Origin: Acanthaster planci
Lineage: Eukaryota > Echinodermata > Asteroidea > Valvatida > Acanthasteridae
Direction of reading: 5' to 3'
DNA: 60,000 bases
Assembly (NCBI RefSeq): GCF_001949145.1
Contig: NW_019091413.1
Span: 1,066,315-1,126,314 of the forward strand
Positions 47,479 to 59,585 of the stretch are shown piece by piece (within the stretch, counting starts at the first letter, position 1; each line of letters begins with the position of its first letter). Below the pieces are notes generated by a model that was not told the DNA's origin, made no database searches, and saw only the letters and a program-made list of their open reading frames with translations. The position numbers and the translations under genes are program-made.

Positions 47479-50311
47479 GTCAGTATTGTACATGTACTCT
47501 TTTCCCACCTTGGCATTTGTGAAGGACATGAAAGAGCTCACGGCTTCCTTTACAGGTTTCCACTGTGCAGATCTTGTTGACAAGTCTCTCACTCAGAATT
47601 ACCTTTGGAGACTACCAACTGTTTTTAACAAAATAATATCACCTTCTGATGAAAAAGAAATTCCAGAGGCTAATTTAGTTACATGAACAGCTATCACTAT
47701 TTGCACCCATAATGACTTCTTCTTTCTCCCTTTTATACTCAAAATAAATCCAGGCATGAAGATATTATCGGAGAAAACATCAGCTCCCTGGATACACTAA
47801 TAACCCATTGGATGCCAACTTTGTGTAGGGTTAATTTGTAATATGAAATTTACTGAGAGCAGTGTGACCGCGCTTAAACATCCTGAATATTTGGAGACAC
47901 TGAGTTCCAAGTAAGTTGAGCCTGTTGTACACACCACACTTGCTTTGTATGTCATCCAACAGAACAAACAAACATATGTACATGTATATGACAGGACTGC
48001 ATAATTGTATTTCAGTCTTGAGAATCAAGTTATGCAGGTCTTCATGACCAAGGTTAACTGGTGTAGAGGGATTATGGACCCAGTGACAGCATTCCCGAAT
48101 CCAATCGCATCTTCTTCAACGGGTCAGAAACAAATCAGGCAATCGCTTAAGAACACGAGATGTGTACTTATGTGGGCTGGCCGTAACAAAGCGTTACGAT
48201 TTGTCTAAATTGGCAGCGGGCACTGGGTGGCTAATTTACTGTCACGGGCTTGGGATTACATGCCGGTACGAGTGAACATGTACTCCACATGCATGCATGA
48301 TGCACCAGTTTTATTGGCTGCCTCAAATCACAAACTTTGTCCCTGCCCTGCACCCCCCTCCCCCGTCCTTCAGTTGATCCCCAACTGATTGGGGAAGTGT
48401 ATCCAGAGAGGTGATTGCATGCCACCAGGCTGACTTGGGAATCAGTTGTCTAATTCTGACTTATCCAGGCTGATGGCTTTTCTTTGGAGCAGAGGGGACA
48501 GGTACTGAAATTGTGATGTGAGATGAAGATAAAGATTCCACTCAGCGCAGCAAAATTTATTTGTTTTAAAAACAAAGTGGGACAGTGTTCAAATGCATCA
48601 TGTACTTCGAAGTCTCTCCAAACAATCGGCCGGGCCACTTCTTGGGTGGCATTCAAGCTTCACACTTGCAAAGACCAGACATCCATAACCAAGATTCCAA
48701 TATCAATCAAGTTGGAAAAAATGCAGTGTCCGAGTTTTCATGAAAATAAATGCACTTGTTTATTGTAGAAAATGTCCACAAAATAGGCCACAAGTGATTG
48801 TTTTAATATTTCAAATATTTATTGATGGTTATTGATGATGCGATATAGAATTTTAGATATCCAAGTGACACACAGAGTTCAGTGAAGTTGGAGCTGCCTT
48901 TTTTTCAGTCTTCTTGTAATCATCCTCTTCGATCTAACTTTTCGTAGAAGTAGAATTACAGATGATTGATACTGTACAAACAAGCAAACACGAAGAGGGC
49001 AAATCTACTTTTCCCATTGGTCAGGAGTTAACATGCAAATGATGACATTTGAATAACCTCCCATAATCCCTTGCACCTACAACAGCAGGGATATAGGACT
49101 GTGTAAAAGTACATGTACATCTAGACCAAGGTATAGCTAGTTGCACCAGTAGAGAAGGGAGCCATTTTCTTGGATCAGCTCGGCACATTTTCACCTGTCA
49201 AGCCAAATGCAGAGTAATGTACGTGTATATTGCTTGCAAAGGGTTCACAGTGGCTGAGATTCGCTAAACATTTTTGCTGAGCTTTATTTTCTGCTGGGTC
49301 AGCAATAAGACAAACAGTAAGATCTTTAGAAACTAGGCTCATGGTCATAGGCACTTTGGCCCAGTCTGATTCCAATTTGATGGCTCTCAAAGCAAAGAAT
49401 CTTCACTTATCACAGCAGGAGAGTCTGCACTTTCCATGTTTGTTCCATGGGTTGACAAGGGCTTTTTGCTTTTTCAACTGCGTAACTCGACTTACTTTGT
49501 TCACTGGTTTGGAGGAGAATTTCTTTGCTAGTGATGTAATAACCAAGTGGTGATTATCCATGCATAATGCGGTAAGCAGTCAAGCTCTGACATTGTGTGC
49601 AGGTTAAGAATGAAGTCTATTTTTTGTTAACAAAAACTACAAGCCTGTATTAAAGTGAATCAATAAAGAATAATAAAAAAGCAAAAAAAACAGTTTGCTT
49701 CAAACACAGTTTGCAACAACAGAGATATTCACATTGCATGGCTTGTTAATTATCCGACCAGCATCAATATTTTTTATGCATGTGTTTGGTTAATTTGGTT
49801 ATCATGCTTTATGATACTTACCAGAAAATGTCAACAGGGCAAAGTGTGGACTGCTTTTCATTTGAAATTGCATGGATCCTGATGAGGTATGGAAGTGGAA
49901 GCTGACTCTATCACTCTGTTCATATGCACTTTGTCCGATTTTCTGATCAATTCCGATCTCTAGGATTGCAACTTGCATTAGGAATTCACACAATCGTTTT
50001 GAAAAAAATAATGCATTCAGGTTAAAGAGATATTAAGATACATTCAGGTTGAAGCAAGAAGATGTAAAGTGGCGATGGAAGGATCTTGAGCTTCGTGCAG
50101 TGGAGCTGTTTGGCCATTCAACAATAGAATGGCTTGGAAATCCTTCTCGCTGGAACAGGTGAAATAATAGGGTTGAGCCGGAGGGTATACAGGATAGGAG
50201 GTATCACTGTAGGATGGGGGAGGAATGATGAGTGTGTATAACATATGCAAATGGATGGCTGGGGATAACAAGGCCGCTGATTCATCAGTCCTGGCTTAAC
50301 CAGGGATCTGT
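47479..50311. other. Non-coding stretch, no gene recognised
   Basis: No supported gene. Octamers lie at 49033-49040 and 50245-50252. TACATGTA-type palindromes occur near 47487, 47979 and 49108. Confidence 0.4.
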
Positions 50312-50748
50312 GAAGAGTCTGTGAAGGGAGTGGGGCTTGGAAGGGCTGTGAAGGTTGGGTAGGGCAGGTCAGAGCACACAGGGCTAGGTGGAGTGGGACA
50401 GGGCAAGGTGGGGCAAGGAAGATTATGGCAGGGTAGAGCATGTTGGAGGTAGGGCTGGGTTTGGTTCAGCTACGTAGGGCTGGGCAAAGCATACTAGGTA
50501 AGGCAGGGTGCCAGAAGGCAGGGCTGGGAATGGATGAGGCTTGATAGGACAGGACAAAGCGGGTTCGGCTGGGTTGGGGAGGACGGGGGAGGATTGGCAA
50601 GGGCTGTACTTAGCTAAGCTGAACTGATCAGCTACAAGAAAAGAACCTGGGTTGGGTAGCATTAGGTTGGGTTGGGCTTGGTTGGGTTGGGAAATGCTAG
50701 AGTGGCAAAGACTGGGCTGAACTGGGCTGCTTGGGAGTGCTTTACATT
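50312..50748 (+). repeat. G-rich degenerate minisatellite
   Basis: The plus strand carries dozens of short, imperfect units of the type GGGCTGGG, GGGCAGGG, GGTTGGG and GGCAAGG for over 400 bases. The minus strand reads as Pro/Ser/Leu-rich peptides in several frames, an artefact of the repeat. Many GGG runs with short loops make G-quadruplex structures plausible on the plus strand. Confidence 0.8.
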
Positions 50749-53370
50749 GGGTTTTCTTATTTCTACCTTCTTCCATTTTAATCAGTGATTCTTAATTGAA
50801 TTTGTTATCACTAGATTGCCTTTGTTTGTATCTAGAGTTTAGGCTGTGATGGTATCATTGTGAGCTGCTCAAGCTCACTGGGTGTGGACAGTAGTTGTTT
50901 TCTTGGGTTTGGCTTTTTAATTTGTTAGATTAGGCTGTTTCCATTCGATTTCGACATTGGATTTACTTTGAAATGACCCGGGATGAACAAAACTACAAGT
51001 TGTCCTTGGGCTGTTTGGACAATCAAGGTAATTTAAAAATTTGACTGTACTAGGACACAGAATAAAAAGACATTCCTGCTCAAAACGACATAGATATCTC
51101 AAACCACCTAGCAGCTGCCTGATGAGAAGGAACAAAGTAATGGAAATTTGGTTATTATAAAATCACTCAAAGTCTTACTTCTGGGTTGTAAAAATCAGAA
51201 TCGCACAAAATAAATCCAAGATTTATGCAGCTTCACTCAAATCCTATTCCTGCCCAACATGATGTGAAACAGCACAATATACCAACAGAGACAGGTACAA
51301 AGGGGACACATAACTCCCAAGAGGGCAGCATTTCAGTTTTCTAGAAGAGCAGATTGGGAGGGGTAGAACTGAGATAATGACATCCAAGATTTTTTGGGTG
51401 GAAAGGGGCACGTAGCTGTATTTGTTAGCACATGCAGAGACCAGAGAGTAATGAGAGAATGTTTTGTTACATATGCCATTTTAGGGGAGGAAATGGTTTT
51501 AAATTTCTACCCCGGAAATCTATAAACAACTAACAATAACAACAATATCTATAACAGCAATAACTGGTTAGACAGATGGAAAGGAAATCTGTATCCTCGC
51601 TGAGGTTGCCTCGCTGAGGTTGAAAATCTCTTCATTTGGCACTTTTGTGATGGGAAGTCTGATACTTCATTTGAACCTTGCCACTGAAGGCAACATCAAC
51701 ACCACCGTTGCAGTTTCAACATTTTACGACACGTTTGATCTGTCCATACAGAGAAAAACTGACTTCAGCATTTGCTTTTCAAACCTCCAACGATAAATCA
51801 AAATCAGATGAACAGGCAACCCCCCCCCGTTTTCTTGTCAGTTCAATTGTATATATTTCTTCTTTATACATCAACTGTGAGTGCACGCGGTAGCTAGAAA
51901 TTATTTGACAGCCATTCCACATTCCCCTCCCTCCCTGTTTCAGTCAAAGCTCAATCGCTTCTGGTGAACCAACTACATGCCAAATGTAGTTTATTTCATT
52001 GTCTTTTCAATGAGTTATCAAAATAGCAAAGAAAGCCTGTGTACCATTAACAACACTGCTAATTGCTCCAACAGGTTACTTTTTGTATGATTGGAGCCTT
52101 TAAGTCAATACTTGACTCGATGCCATTCCCTTCCACACAGGTGACCCAAACCTGATTGGCGTGATTAGCACCCCTTCTGGGGCATCTGCAGCCCTCTTTT
52201 ATGAAGTTGTACTTGAATTATGAATAATAGACACAAAAGTCCCCACCCTGGATGCATGTGGGATGGGGGAAAATTATTTAAATTCCATGGATTTTCAGCG
52301 GGTTGAATGGTTTGAACCCCAATCAAATACAGCACATCTCCAATGAGACAATCCTGCATTAATGCTTCAATGCAAGACCCTGCTGCCAAGTGGATGGTTC
52401 ATCATGTATACGGTACCCGCATTTCATGCTCTTGTGAACCCGCTGAAGTTAAATGCCGAGGTCTGCTCGGAGCTGACTATTTTTATTTTTCTTTGACGTT
52501 CCCGGGCACCAGGGTACATTTTCTGCTACATTCGCATCCCCCTGATCCTTCTGTTTAGCAGGTCACAGTTAGCTTTTGGGCAAGTTTCAGCTGTGTTCAA
52601 TCTTTGAAGTACATCCCCTCCCCACCCTGTTCGATGGTTCAAGAAACTCTCAAGAACCAATCATTACTCATCACCGTTGCACTTCTGTGAAGCTGTAGTC
52701 ATGCTGGGTACAACTAACCTACATGTATTACAAAAAGCAACTGAATTTATTGCATTATAAAAATTCACACCAATTATTTGGACAGCAGTTCACTAAAATA
52801 ATTTGATTTTTGTGATAAAGTATCTCAGAAACAGTTAAATTTATATTCAAACAGAAAGAACAGAATGGCGCAGAATCGAGGAAACTTGAAGTGATGTACT
52901 TAACATGATGGACAAAATATTTTATGAAGGGATTTTCACATCCAAACCCTTATTAGAAAATTTCTGCAGCTTCAAAAGCTGAATTTTAACTCCTCTTTTT
53001 GAAATGTTTTTAATCAATTATTTTTTTTATTTTTTTGCAAATCAATTTCCCAGTAAAGCAAAGAGGAGTATACAATATAAGTGTACAGACTAGGTAATCT
53101 ACAGGCAGCTGATTTGGGGCACAGCTAACGAGATCGTCTTCGATTTCATCGATATTTAGTTGTAAGCTTGCAGGAATCCTGTATCAAAAAAAAGGAAGGG
53201 GGGGCTAGATTTTTTTATTTCTTCTATTTGTTCCTTCCATCTCCTCTCTTCCATCTGCAATGACGCACTGTACTTTAGGGGCTCAACTCTCAGCGATTGC
53301 TATCACCTGCCTGGGCCCCGCTTATTTGCATACAGCTTAAAGAGCTTGCCACATTAATGGACAGGTAGAG
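50749..53370. other. Gene-free stretch with a 14-bp tandem repeat
   Basis: A perfect two-copy repeat CCTCGCTGAGGTTG lies at 51595-51622. The block at about 52130-52400 has regulatory-like texture (GGCGTGATTAGCACCCC, GCATTAATGC). An octamer is at 53324-53331. No gene is supported. Confidence 0.4.
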
Positions 53371-53505
53371 GGCTAAAGACAGAAAGAGGGGGAGAGAGAG
53401 AGAGGGAGACGGGAGGGGGGGAAAGGAGATTGTGTGGGGAGATGTGTTAAGATCTCCAAGATGTTCATTAAATGAGGAGGGGGAAAAAGAGAGGAAGAGA
53501 AACGC
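53371..53505 (+). repeat. Polypurine / GA-rich tract
   Basis: A GAGAGAGAGAG-centred purine run (53374-53430) and a second one (53472-53503) flank a short mixed spacer that contains the palindrome AAGATCTCC. Simple-sequence DNA. Confidence 0.75.
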
Positions 53506-56500
53506 TTACTGCGAGAAACCCTTGGCAGGGGATTAGGCGTTAGATTGATGCGAAGGTAAGATGGTTGGTTCGGGATAGGGTTCGGTTGTTCTTTAAGTTC
53601 ATTGCAATAGTGACGGTGACCTTTGCCTAAGTGTCTGATTGTGAGAGGCGAGGTATCTAAACTCATCCCCCTGTGATGGTACTTAGCGATAAGGAAAAAA
53701 TGACGGAGACAACAGGCTGATCAGAGTGCTGTTAATCGTGGGCAGTGGGCTACCGTTAATTTGCCAGCTTGTGTGGTGACTGCACTGCAGGCACAGCAAT
53801 GGGTCATTGGGAGATACAAAATGTTTCAAGTGCTCAGGCGGGGCTGCCAAGCCAAGAGGAGCTATTCAACCAGGTGAAAGAAAATCACAAACAAAACCAT
53901 TTCCTAGTGACTAGCAAGATTTGCTGGAAAATTCAATCTGCAACAGTTCACATTAACTTCAAGCGTGAACTTGGAATTTCTGCATTTTCCTACCTTAAGA
54001 CCACAACAAACTGCCTTGGACTTTCAAAAATATCATCCATTGTGATAAATTTGTTGAAAAAAAAAGACAAGTTAGTTAAAAATGATACCCCCCCAAAAAA
54101 AGAAAAACTACATTTGATCATCAGAAAGTTGACGACTCTGGTTTCAAATCCCTGTGTAAAATAGTCTTCCTTTGCTGAACTTTGTTACTCTTTAAATCGA
54201 AATTGAGTTTTTAAAATTCACCATTATTGAAATTCATGGACTACAATTTGTATAACCATGGTAAATGGGCTTAACCTCTATTAGGCAAATCAAAAATCGA
54301 CCTCATCCAGTGATAACAGCTCCTCGGCAAGAGTGTACTGAGGAGTACCGTTAGAGAAATGGCACTGGTGAAGGTGCCGCGGCAAAGCATCTCGAATGGC
54401 ACCTTGGCCCATCCACCTGTCACTGCAAGAGGTCCTTGTCTCTTTTCCCCGGCCCAGGTGGGTCGTTGACGCGGACAGTTCCTGGCTCCTCCACAGCCCG
54501 TGTAGGTCATGAACTTGATCTGGTTTCTGGCCTCTCGGATCAATGCATGGGTAGATCCAACCGACATTTGTCCCTAACTCACTGCCTGCATGTTGAGGGC
54601 ATCCATAGCTTTGGAGGAATCCAATGCAAAACTCAAAAAAGGTTTTTCTTGTTGGTGATCGATGAAATCCAAGTGTAGCGGGGGGGGGGATGTCGACTGG
54701 GGAAATCCCTAATTTTCTCTTCCCCTATTGTTATTAACCTCTCAAACTTTACCCTCCTTTTCAATTTTGAAACATCTTTCAAAGGGCATTCTGGCTGTTT
54801 GACTGAATCTAGGTTTTCATATCATCTACAGTTAAACTGACCTTATCTTCTTCATATCTCAGCACAACTTTCAGCTGCCAAACCTTAATATGTTCAACAG
54901 CATCTTTAAAATGTGAAAAATCTAACATTTAAACAACTTCCATTTTGTTGATTTGTGAAGATCTAAAGTACAAAGTTTGCATCACATGATCCAAAAACAA
55001 AACCAAAAACTAATCAAAACAACCTCTCCCCCAAAACGAGACCAAAACAAAAAACACACTCACAAAATAGAACAAAATATCCATGCAAAACCTCAGGAAG
55101 TCAATACCAGTTTATCAATATTCTGAGTCTTTGTGTGGACTTTTGTCAAACACCAAACAATGGATAAGAGCTAATGTGACATATAAACCAGATCTCTAAA
55201 TTGGGGGGGGGGGCACAGTTAAATGCCCCACCAAGTCTAATTGGCTAAACAAGACTTACTTAGCCTACTCCATCCTGTTTTGCCGCGTAATCCAATTTGC
55301 CAGGACCTGTCACCGTTTATTGGTCTTTGCTGAGAGGTGTGACACCACACAGGTCTCAGCCTTCCCGTCATTAACTGAACTGTGAAATTCTAATCCAATC
55401 CGCCCCTTAGATTTTATGTTATTTTTGCCAATATTTTTTTTTTTAATACTACTTATAAATTCAACAACATCTCTTCCGAGCCTCAAGAGGCCTGACGTAG
55501 ATAACCTTTTCACAGCCTCACGTCTAGCTGGCATGTTTGGAAATGCAGTGAAACAGCTTGATATTATGCATGCGTGTCATTTGCAGATGGTGCTAAAACA
55601 TTTACAAGTTTACCTCTCAAGTCATTGACACAACTTGCCGATATGCTAGCTTCTTTACACTAGGAAATGAATCCAGTAGTCTTTCAATGTGACATTTACA
55701 GGTTCATGAATATAATTCAAACACAATTTTTCAGTTTAAAAACTTAAAAGGCAATTAATCTTCTCGTTTAAATTTTGGAGAACAAATTCCTGTTTCAGTC
55801 GAAACAAAACACTGCGGTCAAGGTTTAAACTTGCTTACTTGTCTGACGTTCTTAAAAAGCTTACTGGTCGCTTTGCCCCATCCAGAAATTCTCACTCTCC
55901 TTTCCTCGATTGCTTCTCAACTGTGTTTATTTCTTACCTCACCTTGTTCTGGGAAGTTTTGCAGGGTAATTTAATTAAAGGAGGCATGTTGTACAGGTCC
56001 TTTTGAAATTTCAGAGCTGTCTTGGAGTTCAGGCAGACCCTTTGGTTTCTTTTTTTTTTTTTCCTTCCGTCTGACTCTTTCTTTTTGTGAAATCATTCAA
56101 AGATTCCTCCTGTCAGGTAAGCCAACATTTACCCAGGTTTATTAGTATTGCAAGGTAAGATCCGTCACAGCCTGTCGGGGTCATGCGTGCTCATACTTCC
56201 AAGTATCTGTTATTGATACTTAACCTACTTCCAAGATTGAGAAGGAAATTGGATAAACTCGGACAAAAAAAGTGTGACTTGGCCGTGTTAGTTCAAACCG
56301 TTGGCATGCACGGTGTGCCGGCCCGGAGAGGACGAAAAACCGAAAAGACATCAGCATACATGTCACATCAATCAATATAATATTCGGGTTATTCAGGAGG
56401 CCCATGATCTTTCAATATGTCATAAATTAAGACGTGCCAGCTCACACATCCATACACACACATGTACGCGTGGACGCAGATACCAAGACACACTCGCAGA

Positions 56501-56830
56501 TGTAATATTCGGCAGGAAATATCTTGACTTCCTTATGAAACTCTATCCCTCGCCCTCTTCTGCCCTCTCCTGCCTCTCCATTTCTCATTCCAACCTCTCA
56601 GGTTTTTTCCATACACAAACACGGGGAGTCCTGGCTTCATCAGCATGCGATGAGATGCGGTTCATCTCTTACATCGGTCATATTTTTCCTTCTTTTCTTT
56701 TCTTTTTTTTTTCCCTGCTCGTTCTCCTGGTCTCTCTCTCTCCTGCAAAGTTTACACGGTGCCGTATGACGGTACCATCGAACCCCTTAATTGCATTAAT
56801 ACATCAGGCGATTCCTGCGTCCGCATAAAA
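53506..56830. other. Gene-free stretch, unassigned frames
   Basis: Frames at 53769-54164 plus (131 codons), 54271-54567 minus (98 codons) and 56301-56828 plus (175 codons) show no domain, and the last gains much of its length from pyrimidine-rich DNA. The GC-richer patch 54300-54560 stands out in composition. G homopolymers lie at about 54679-54688 and 55203-55212. Confidence 0.35.
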
Positions 56831-57340
56831 TAACCTACATTCCGGAATTAGGACAGAGCCATTTAGACAATTACTAGCGATATGTGATGCACATATTATA
56901 TGTAGTGTTATTTGCACAGAGTGTGATTTGATGCCCGAGCATGACCGTGTTCATGCGACAAATGACAACATTAAGATACAGCGAGGAAGGGAAGGAAGGG
57001 GGAAAGGGGGAGAGTTGGTAGTTGAGAGGGAACGAGAAGAGTGAGGAGAAGGCCGTCTCGGGTGCGGTAGCCGAAAGGTTAATGGAACCCGTGCTAATTG
57101 AAAATCATCCTGGGGTCTTTGTCTTGCTCTAACGGGCGGATTATTCCAGTCAACGGTGTGATCTGGGACCTGTCTGTCTGTAGATTGCCTGACCTAGTAT
57201 GCGTTAGATTGATTAGGATATTACGTACAATTATGCCGAGATCCCCAAATTAGCTTTCTCCATGCAGCACATGTGCTACGGCATCACATCTGCAAATTGC
57301 AAGAGGCACAGGCTGTGCTAATCTCTTCCATATGGGTACT
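56831..57340. promoter_or_regulatory. Candidate regulatory block with an internal polypurine tract
   Basis: Motifs include GGAATTAGGAC, CGTGCTAATTGAAAATC, CGGATTATTCC, TTAGATTGATTAGG, ACAATTATGCC and CAAATTAGC. The sequence is complex apart from a purine run at 56981-57052. There is no coding frame. It sits just downstream of the coiled-coil gene's 3' end. The texture fits a developmental enhancer; unproven. Confidence 0.3.
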
Positions 57341-57428
57341 GTGTTTACGACCTTAATAGCGTTTGCCTATAAAACAAGAAGATCCCAATTATCAGGTTTG
57401 TTTCATAAAAAAAACAAAGCAGGGTCAA
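57341..57428. other. Short spacer
   Basis: Nothing specific is seen. It lies beyond the likely poly(A) site of the coiled-coil gene. Confidence 0.3.
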
Positions 57429-57434
57429 TTTATT
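57429..57434 (-). terminator. Likely poly(A) signal of the coiled-coil gene
   Basis: TTTATT on the plus strand is AATAAA on the minus strand and is the first canonical signal I find after the stop codon at 57868, giving a 3' UTR of about 450 bases. Confidence 0.4.
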
Positions 57435-57867
57435 TTGGGACCTCTAAAAATTCCACATTGTTATCAGTGTTAAGGAATTGGAAAATATGCATATTTCAAG
57501 TCAATGGTGCGGTCATGTGCATTGCAAGTACATGTAAACAGGTAAAGAAATATAGATGGTGATTCTGATGAGAAACACAAAACCATGCACAAAAGCACAC
57601 GGATTCAAAATGATGGAACAAGTTGCTGAAACTTTCTCCATCTTTTGCAGCAAAGCAAAAAGTAAAGAAGCCAAAGTTTGAGCTACTTCTACAGCCTACA
57701 ATGTCCGCTGCCCAGTGAAAAAGTACACTGTATTAATGTGTGGCCAGTTCAGGTACCATGCAACCACCATTTTTACGCACTGTAGTCATAGTTGTCACAT
57801 CACGTTCCCCAACTTGGTAAATGTATAGGATCTTGCTTCAGCAATAATGCAGCGAACACAGACTCTG

Positions 57868-58620
57868 CTACCTGATGTTTGCTATGCTGAGGATGGTGGA
57901 CTTGGAAGATGTTGCACTGTGCCTGTTTCCTCTACTCCTCCTCTCCATGTTGCTGTCTCCTCCAGGGGATGCCACCTTCAGGCTCGGCAGGGCCAGGGGC
58001 TTGGACTTGTCAGCTGATCGCAGTTCGTCATTCTCCTCCCGCAGCTGGTTCACCTCCCGCTTGAGGTGCACAAACTCCCTGAATTTCATCCCCTCTGTTT
58101 TCTCCCCCGGCTTCCGGGCCGCTTCACCCCTGATGTTGTCGTCTCTCTTCCGCAGCTCCTCCTGGAGCCTCTCAATCAAGGCCAGCATCCTGTCCCTCTC
58201 AGAGAGCTCCCCTTCCAGCTGCATCATCATCTCGTCCAGCTCCTCCCGTAGACCTCTCTCCATCTGATGCTGCTCAGAGATCAGCTTCTGATACCCGGTC
58301 ACCTCCTTGTTCAACTTGTGGATCTGCTTCCACAGCTTTTCCTCCCCCGAGCTCCTTGCTGCCTCAGACTCCTTCGCGGAAGCCAGCTCTGTCTCAAGCT
58401 GGGTTATCTTAAATGTGAACTCCTTGATCTTCTGCTGGGCCTCACCCAGCTCAAGAGTCAACTGCTCCTGACGGGCCTGGCAGTCCTGGAGCTTGTTGGC
58501 ATCAACCTTCAGGCCAATGTTCTCGCTGGCCAGGCGGGTGTTCTCTGTGGTCAGGCGCTCATTTGCTGTCTTTAGTTCCAAAACCTGGGCAATGGTTTTG
58601 TCAAGCTGCTGGTTCAAAAC
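57868..58620 (-). CDS. Coiled-coil protein, last exon (partial gene)
   Basis: This is the final coding exon of a minus-strand gene that continues beyond the window. It starts at 58620, right after a pyrimidine-rich acceptor (a T-run then AAG), in phase 0, and runs 250 codons to a TAG. There is no ATG near the start; the first residues are VLNQQLDKTIAQVLELKTAN. Residues 1-160 are an almost unbroken heptad pattern rich in Leu, Glu, Lys and Gln (ENTRLASENIGLKV, QLETELAS, KQIHKLNKEV, LREELDEMMMQLEGEL, LQEELRKRDD), so a long parallel coiled coil is very likely. A charged linker (about 163-177, with GEKTEG) separates a second short coil (FREFVHLKREVNQLREENDELR region). The last 45 residues are a Ser/Arg/Lys-rich tail without coil. 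No signal peptide or membrane segment is present. Such proteins are often centrosomal, ciliary or Golgi tethers, but I cannot name the family. Confidence 0.88.
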   Translation of the reverse strand, partial: VLNQQLDKTIAQVLELKTANERLTTENTRLASENIGLKVDANKLQDCQARQEQLTLELGEAQQKIKEFTFKITQLETELASAKESEAARSSGEEKLWKQIHKLNKEVTGYQKLISEQHQMERGLREELDEMMMQLEGELSERDRMLALIERLQEELRKRDDNIRGEAARKPGEKTEGMKFREFVHLKREVNQLREENDELRSADKSKPLALPSLKVASPGGDSNMERRSRGNRHSATSSKSTILSIANIR

Positions 58621-59585
58621 CTTAAAAAAAAAAAAGAGCCGAGGGAGAAACTTTCAAGAGATACAAGTCGTAACAGTGAAAACCTGCTACTCGTTCTAAG
58701 CCATTCTGGGAAAAGCTTACATAAATAAACCATTTTTGGGAATAACTTACCATTATATCTTTGATATATTTTCCCATTCTGGGAAAAGCTTACATAAATA
58801 AACCATTTTTGGGAATAACTTACCATTATATCTTTGATATGTAGTAAGTAAGCCTTTCTGGGATAACCTAAGATATGTGACCCGCTCTGCACAAAAGGGT
58901 AACACAAATAAGTTGTGCAATGCCAAAATACGTAATGGCCTGTTCTATTTGGAGAAGGCAAGATTCATTCCAAAACATGATTTTGTGTTTTTTTCCTTTA
59001 ATACTTTCTAGAATATTTATATTTTCAGAATTTGTGACTGCAAACATGGATACTGACGAATAAAGATAAAAAATTGATCATTCAGTAGGAAATTCTATAT
59101 TGCATTGTGTTTCCAAGTGCTACACTTTCTGAGCTTTTTCTCGAAAAGTGCTTTTATTGAATCTGAAAATGTGGATATACAAATGTCTATATACTGCATC
59201 TCCCGAACGCCGTGCACTAAAGGGGTCATTCATATATCAAATTGTAGCTTTTAATGTACAGAAACCAGCCATATCAAAAACTCATAACCTGCATCTGGCG
59301 ACGTATTACCCGTTTTTCTAGAGCTGGTCACACATATCTTTAACGCAGTAATTACATTCCAAAAACGGCTTTCACAGTTTACATCAACATCCCCCGTTGA
59401 TGAGTACGTCATAGGTTATCAAATGCACAGGCAGGGCTGCCCAGATTTAAATATTCAGTAATCCAGATGACTGTTGAGGCATACAAGTTTCAATTGGCTA
59501 TCTTGGAATACAGGTTAACTTTGAACTCTTTGAACACGGACAACAAAGATGACCACTTTTGTCACTTTAGTCAGATGCTAAATAC
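58621..59585 (-). other. Likely intron of the coiled-coil gene
   Basis: This 965-bp segment lies between the final exon and the candidate upstream exon. It starts with CAG|GTATTT on the minus strand and ends in a T-run followed by AAG. It contains the 73-bp tandem duplication and no coding signal of its own; the frame at 58614-58961 is driven by that duplication. Confidence 0.45.
58701..58840. repeat. 73-bp tandem duplication
   Basis: The unit starting CCATTCTGGGAAAAGC at 58701 is repeated from 58774 with almost no differences, until the match fades after TTTGATAT (58840). The unit itself contains CATTCTGGGAA and CATTTTTGGGAATAACTTAC, which look like older sub-repeats. The near identity points to a recent event within the intron. 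Confidence 0.92.

Noticed and set aside
50044-50776. Pro/Ser/Leu-rich minus-strand frames of 75-117 codons
   Set aside because: All three frames stay open because the G-rich minisatellite lacks stops on that strand; the peptides only mirror the repeat.
56301-56828. A 175-codon plus-strand frame, the longest in the desert
   Set aside because: No domain, low-complexity pyrimidine-rich second half, and no splice or start context that supports it.
57055-57095. A tRNA-like stretch (GGTAGCCGAAAGGTTAATGG)
   Set aside because: No matching acceptor stem, anticodon arm or T-loop could be folded around it.
57875-58575. Long plus-strand frames of 130 and 102 codons
   Set aside because: They run antisense to the coiled-coil exon, whose biased codons keep the other strand open.
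58614-58961. A 115-codon minus-strand frame with an internal repeat
   Set aside because: It is produced by the 73-bp tandem duplication and overlaps the splice acceptor of the final exon; no coding evidence.
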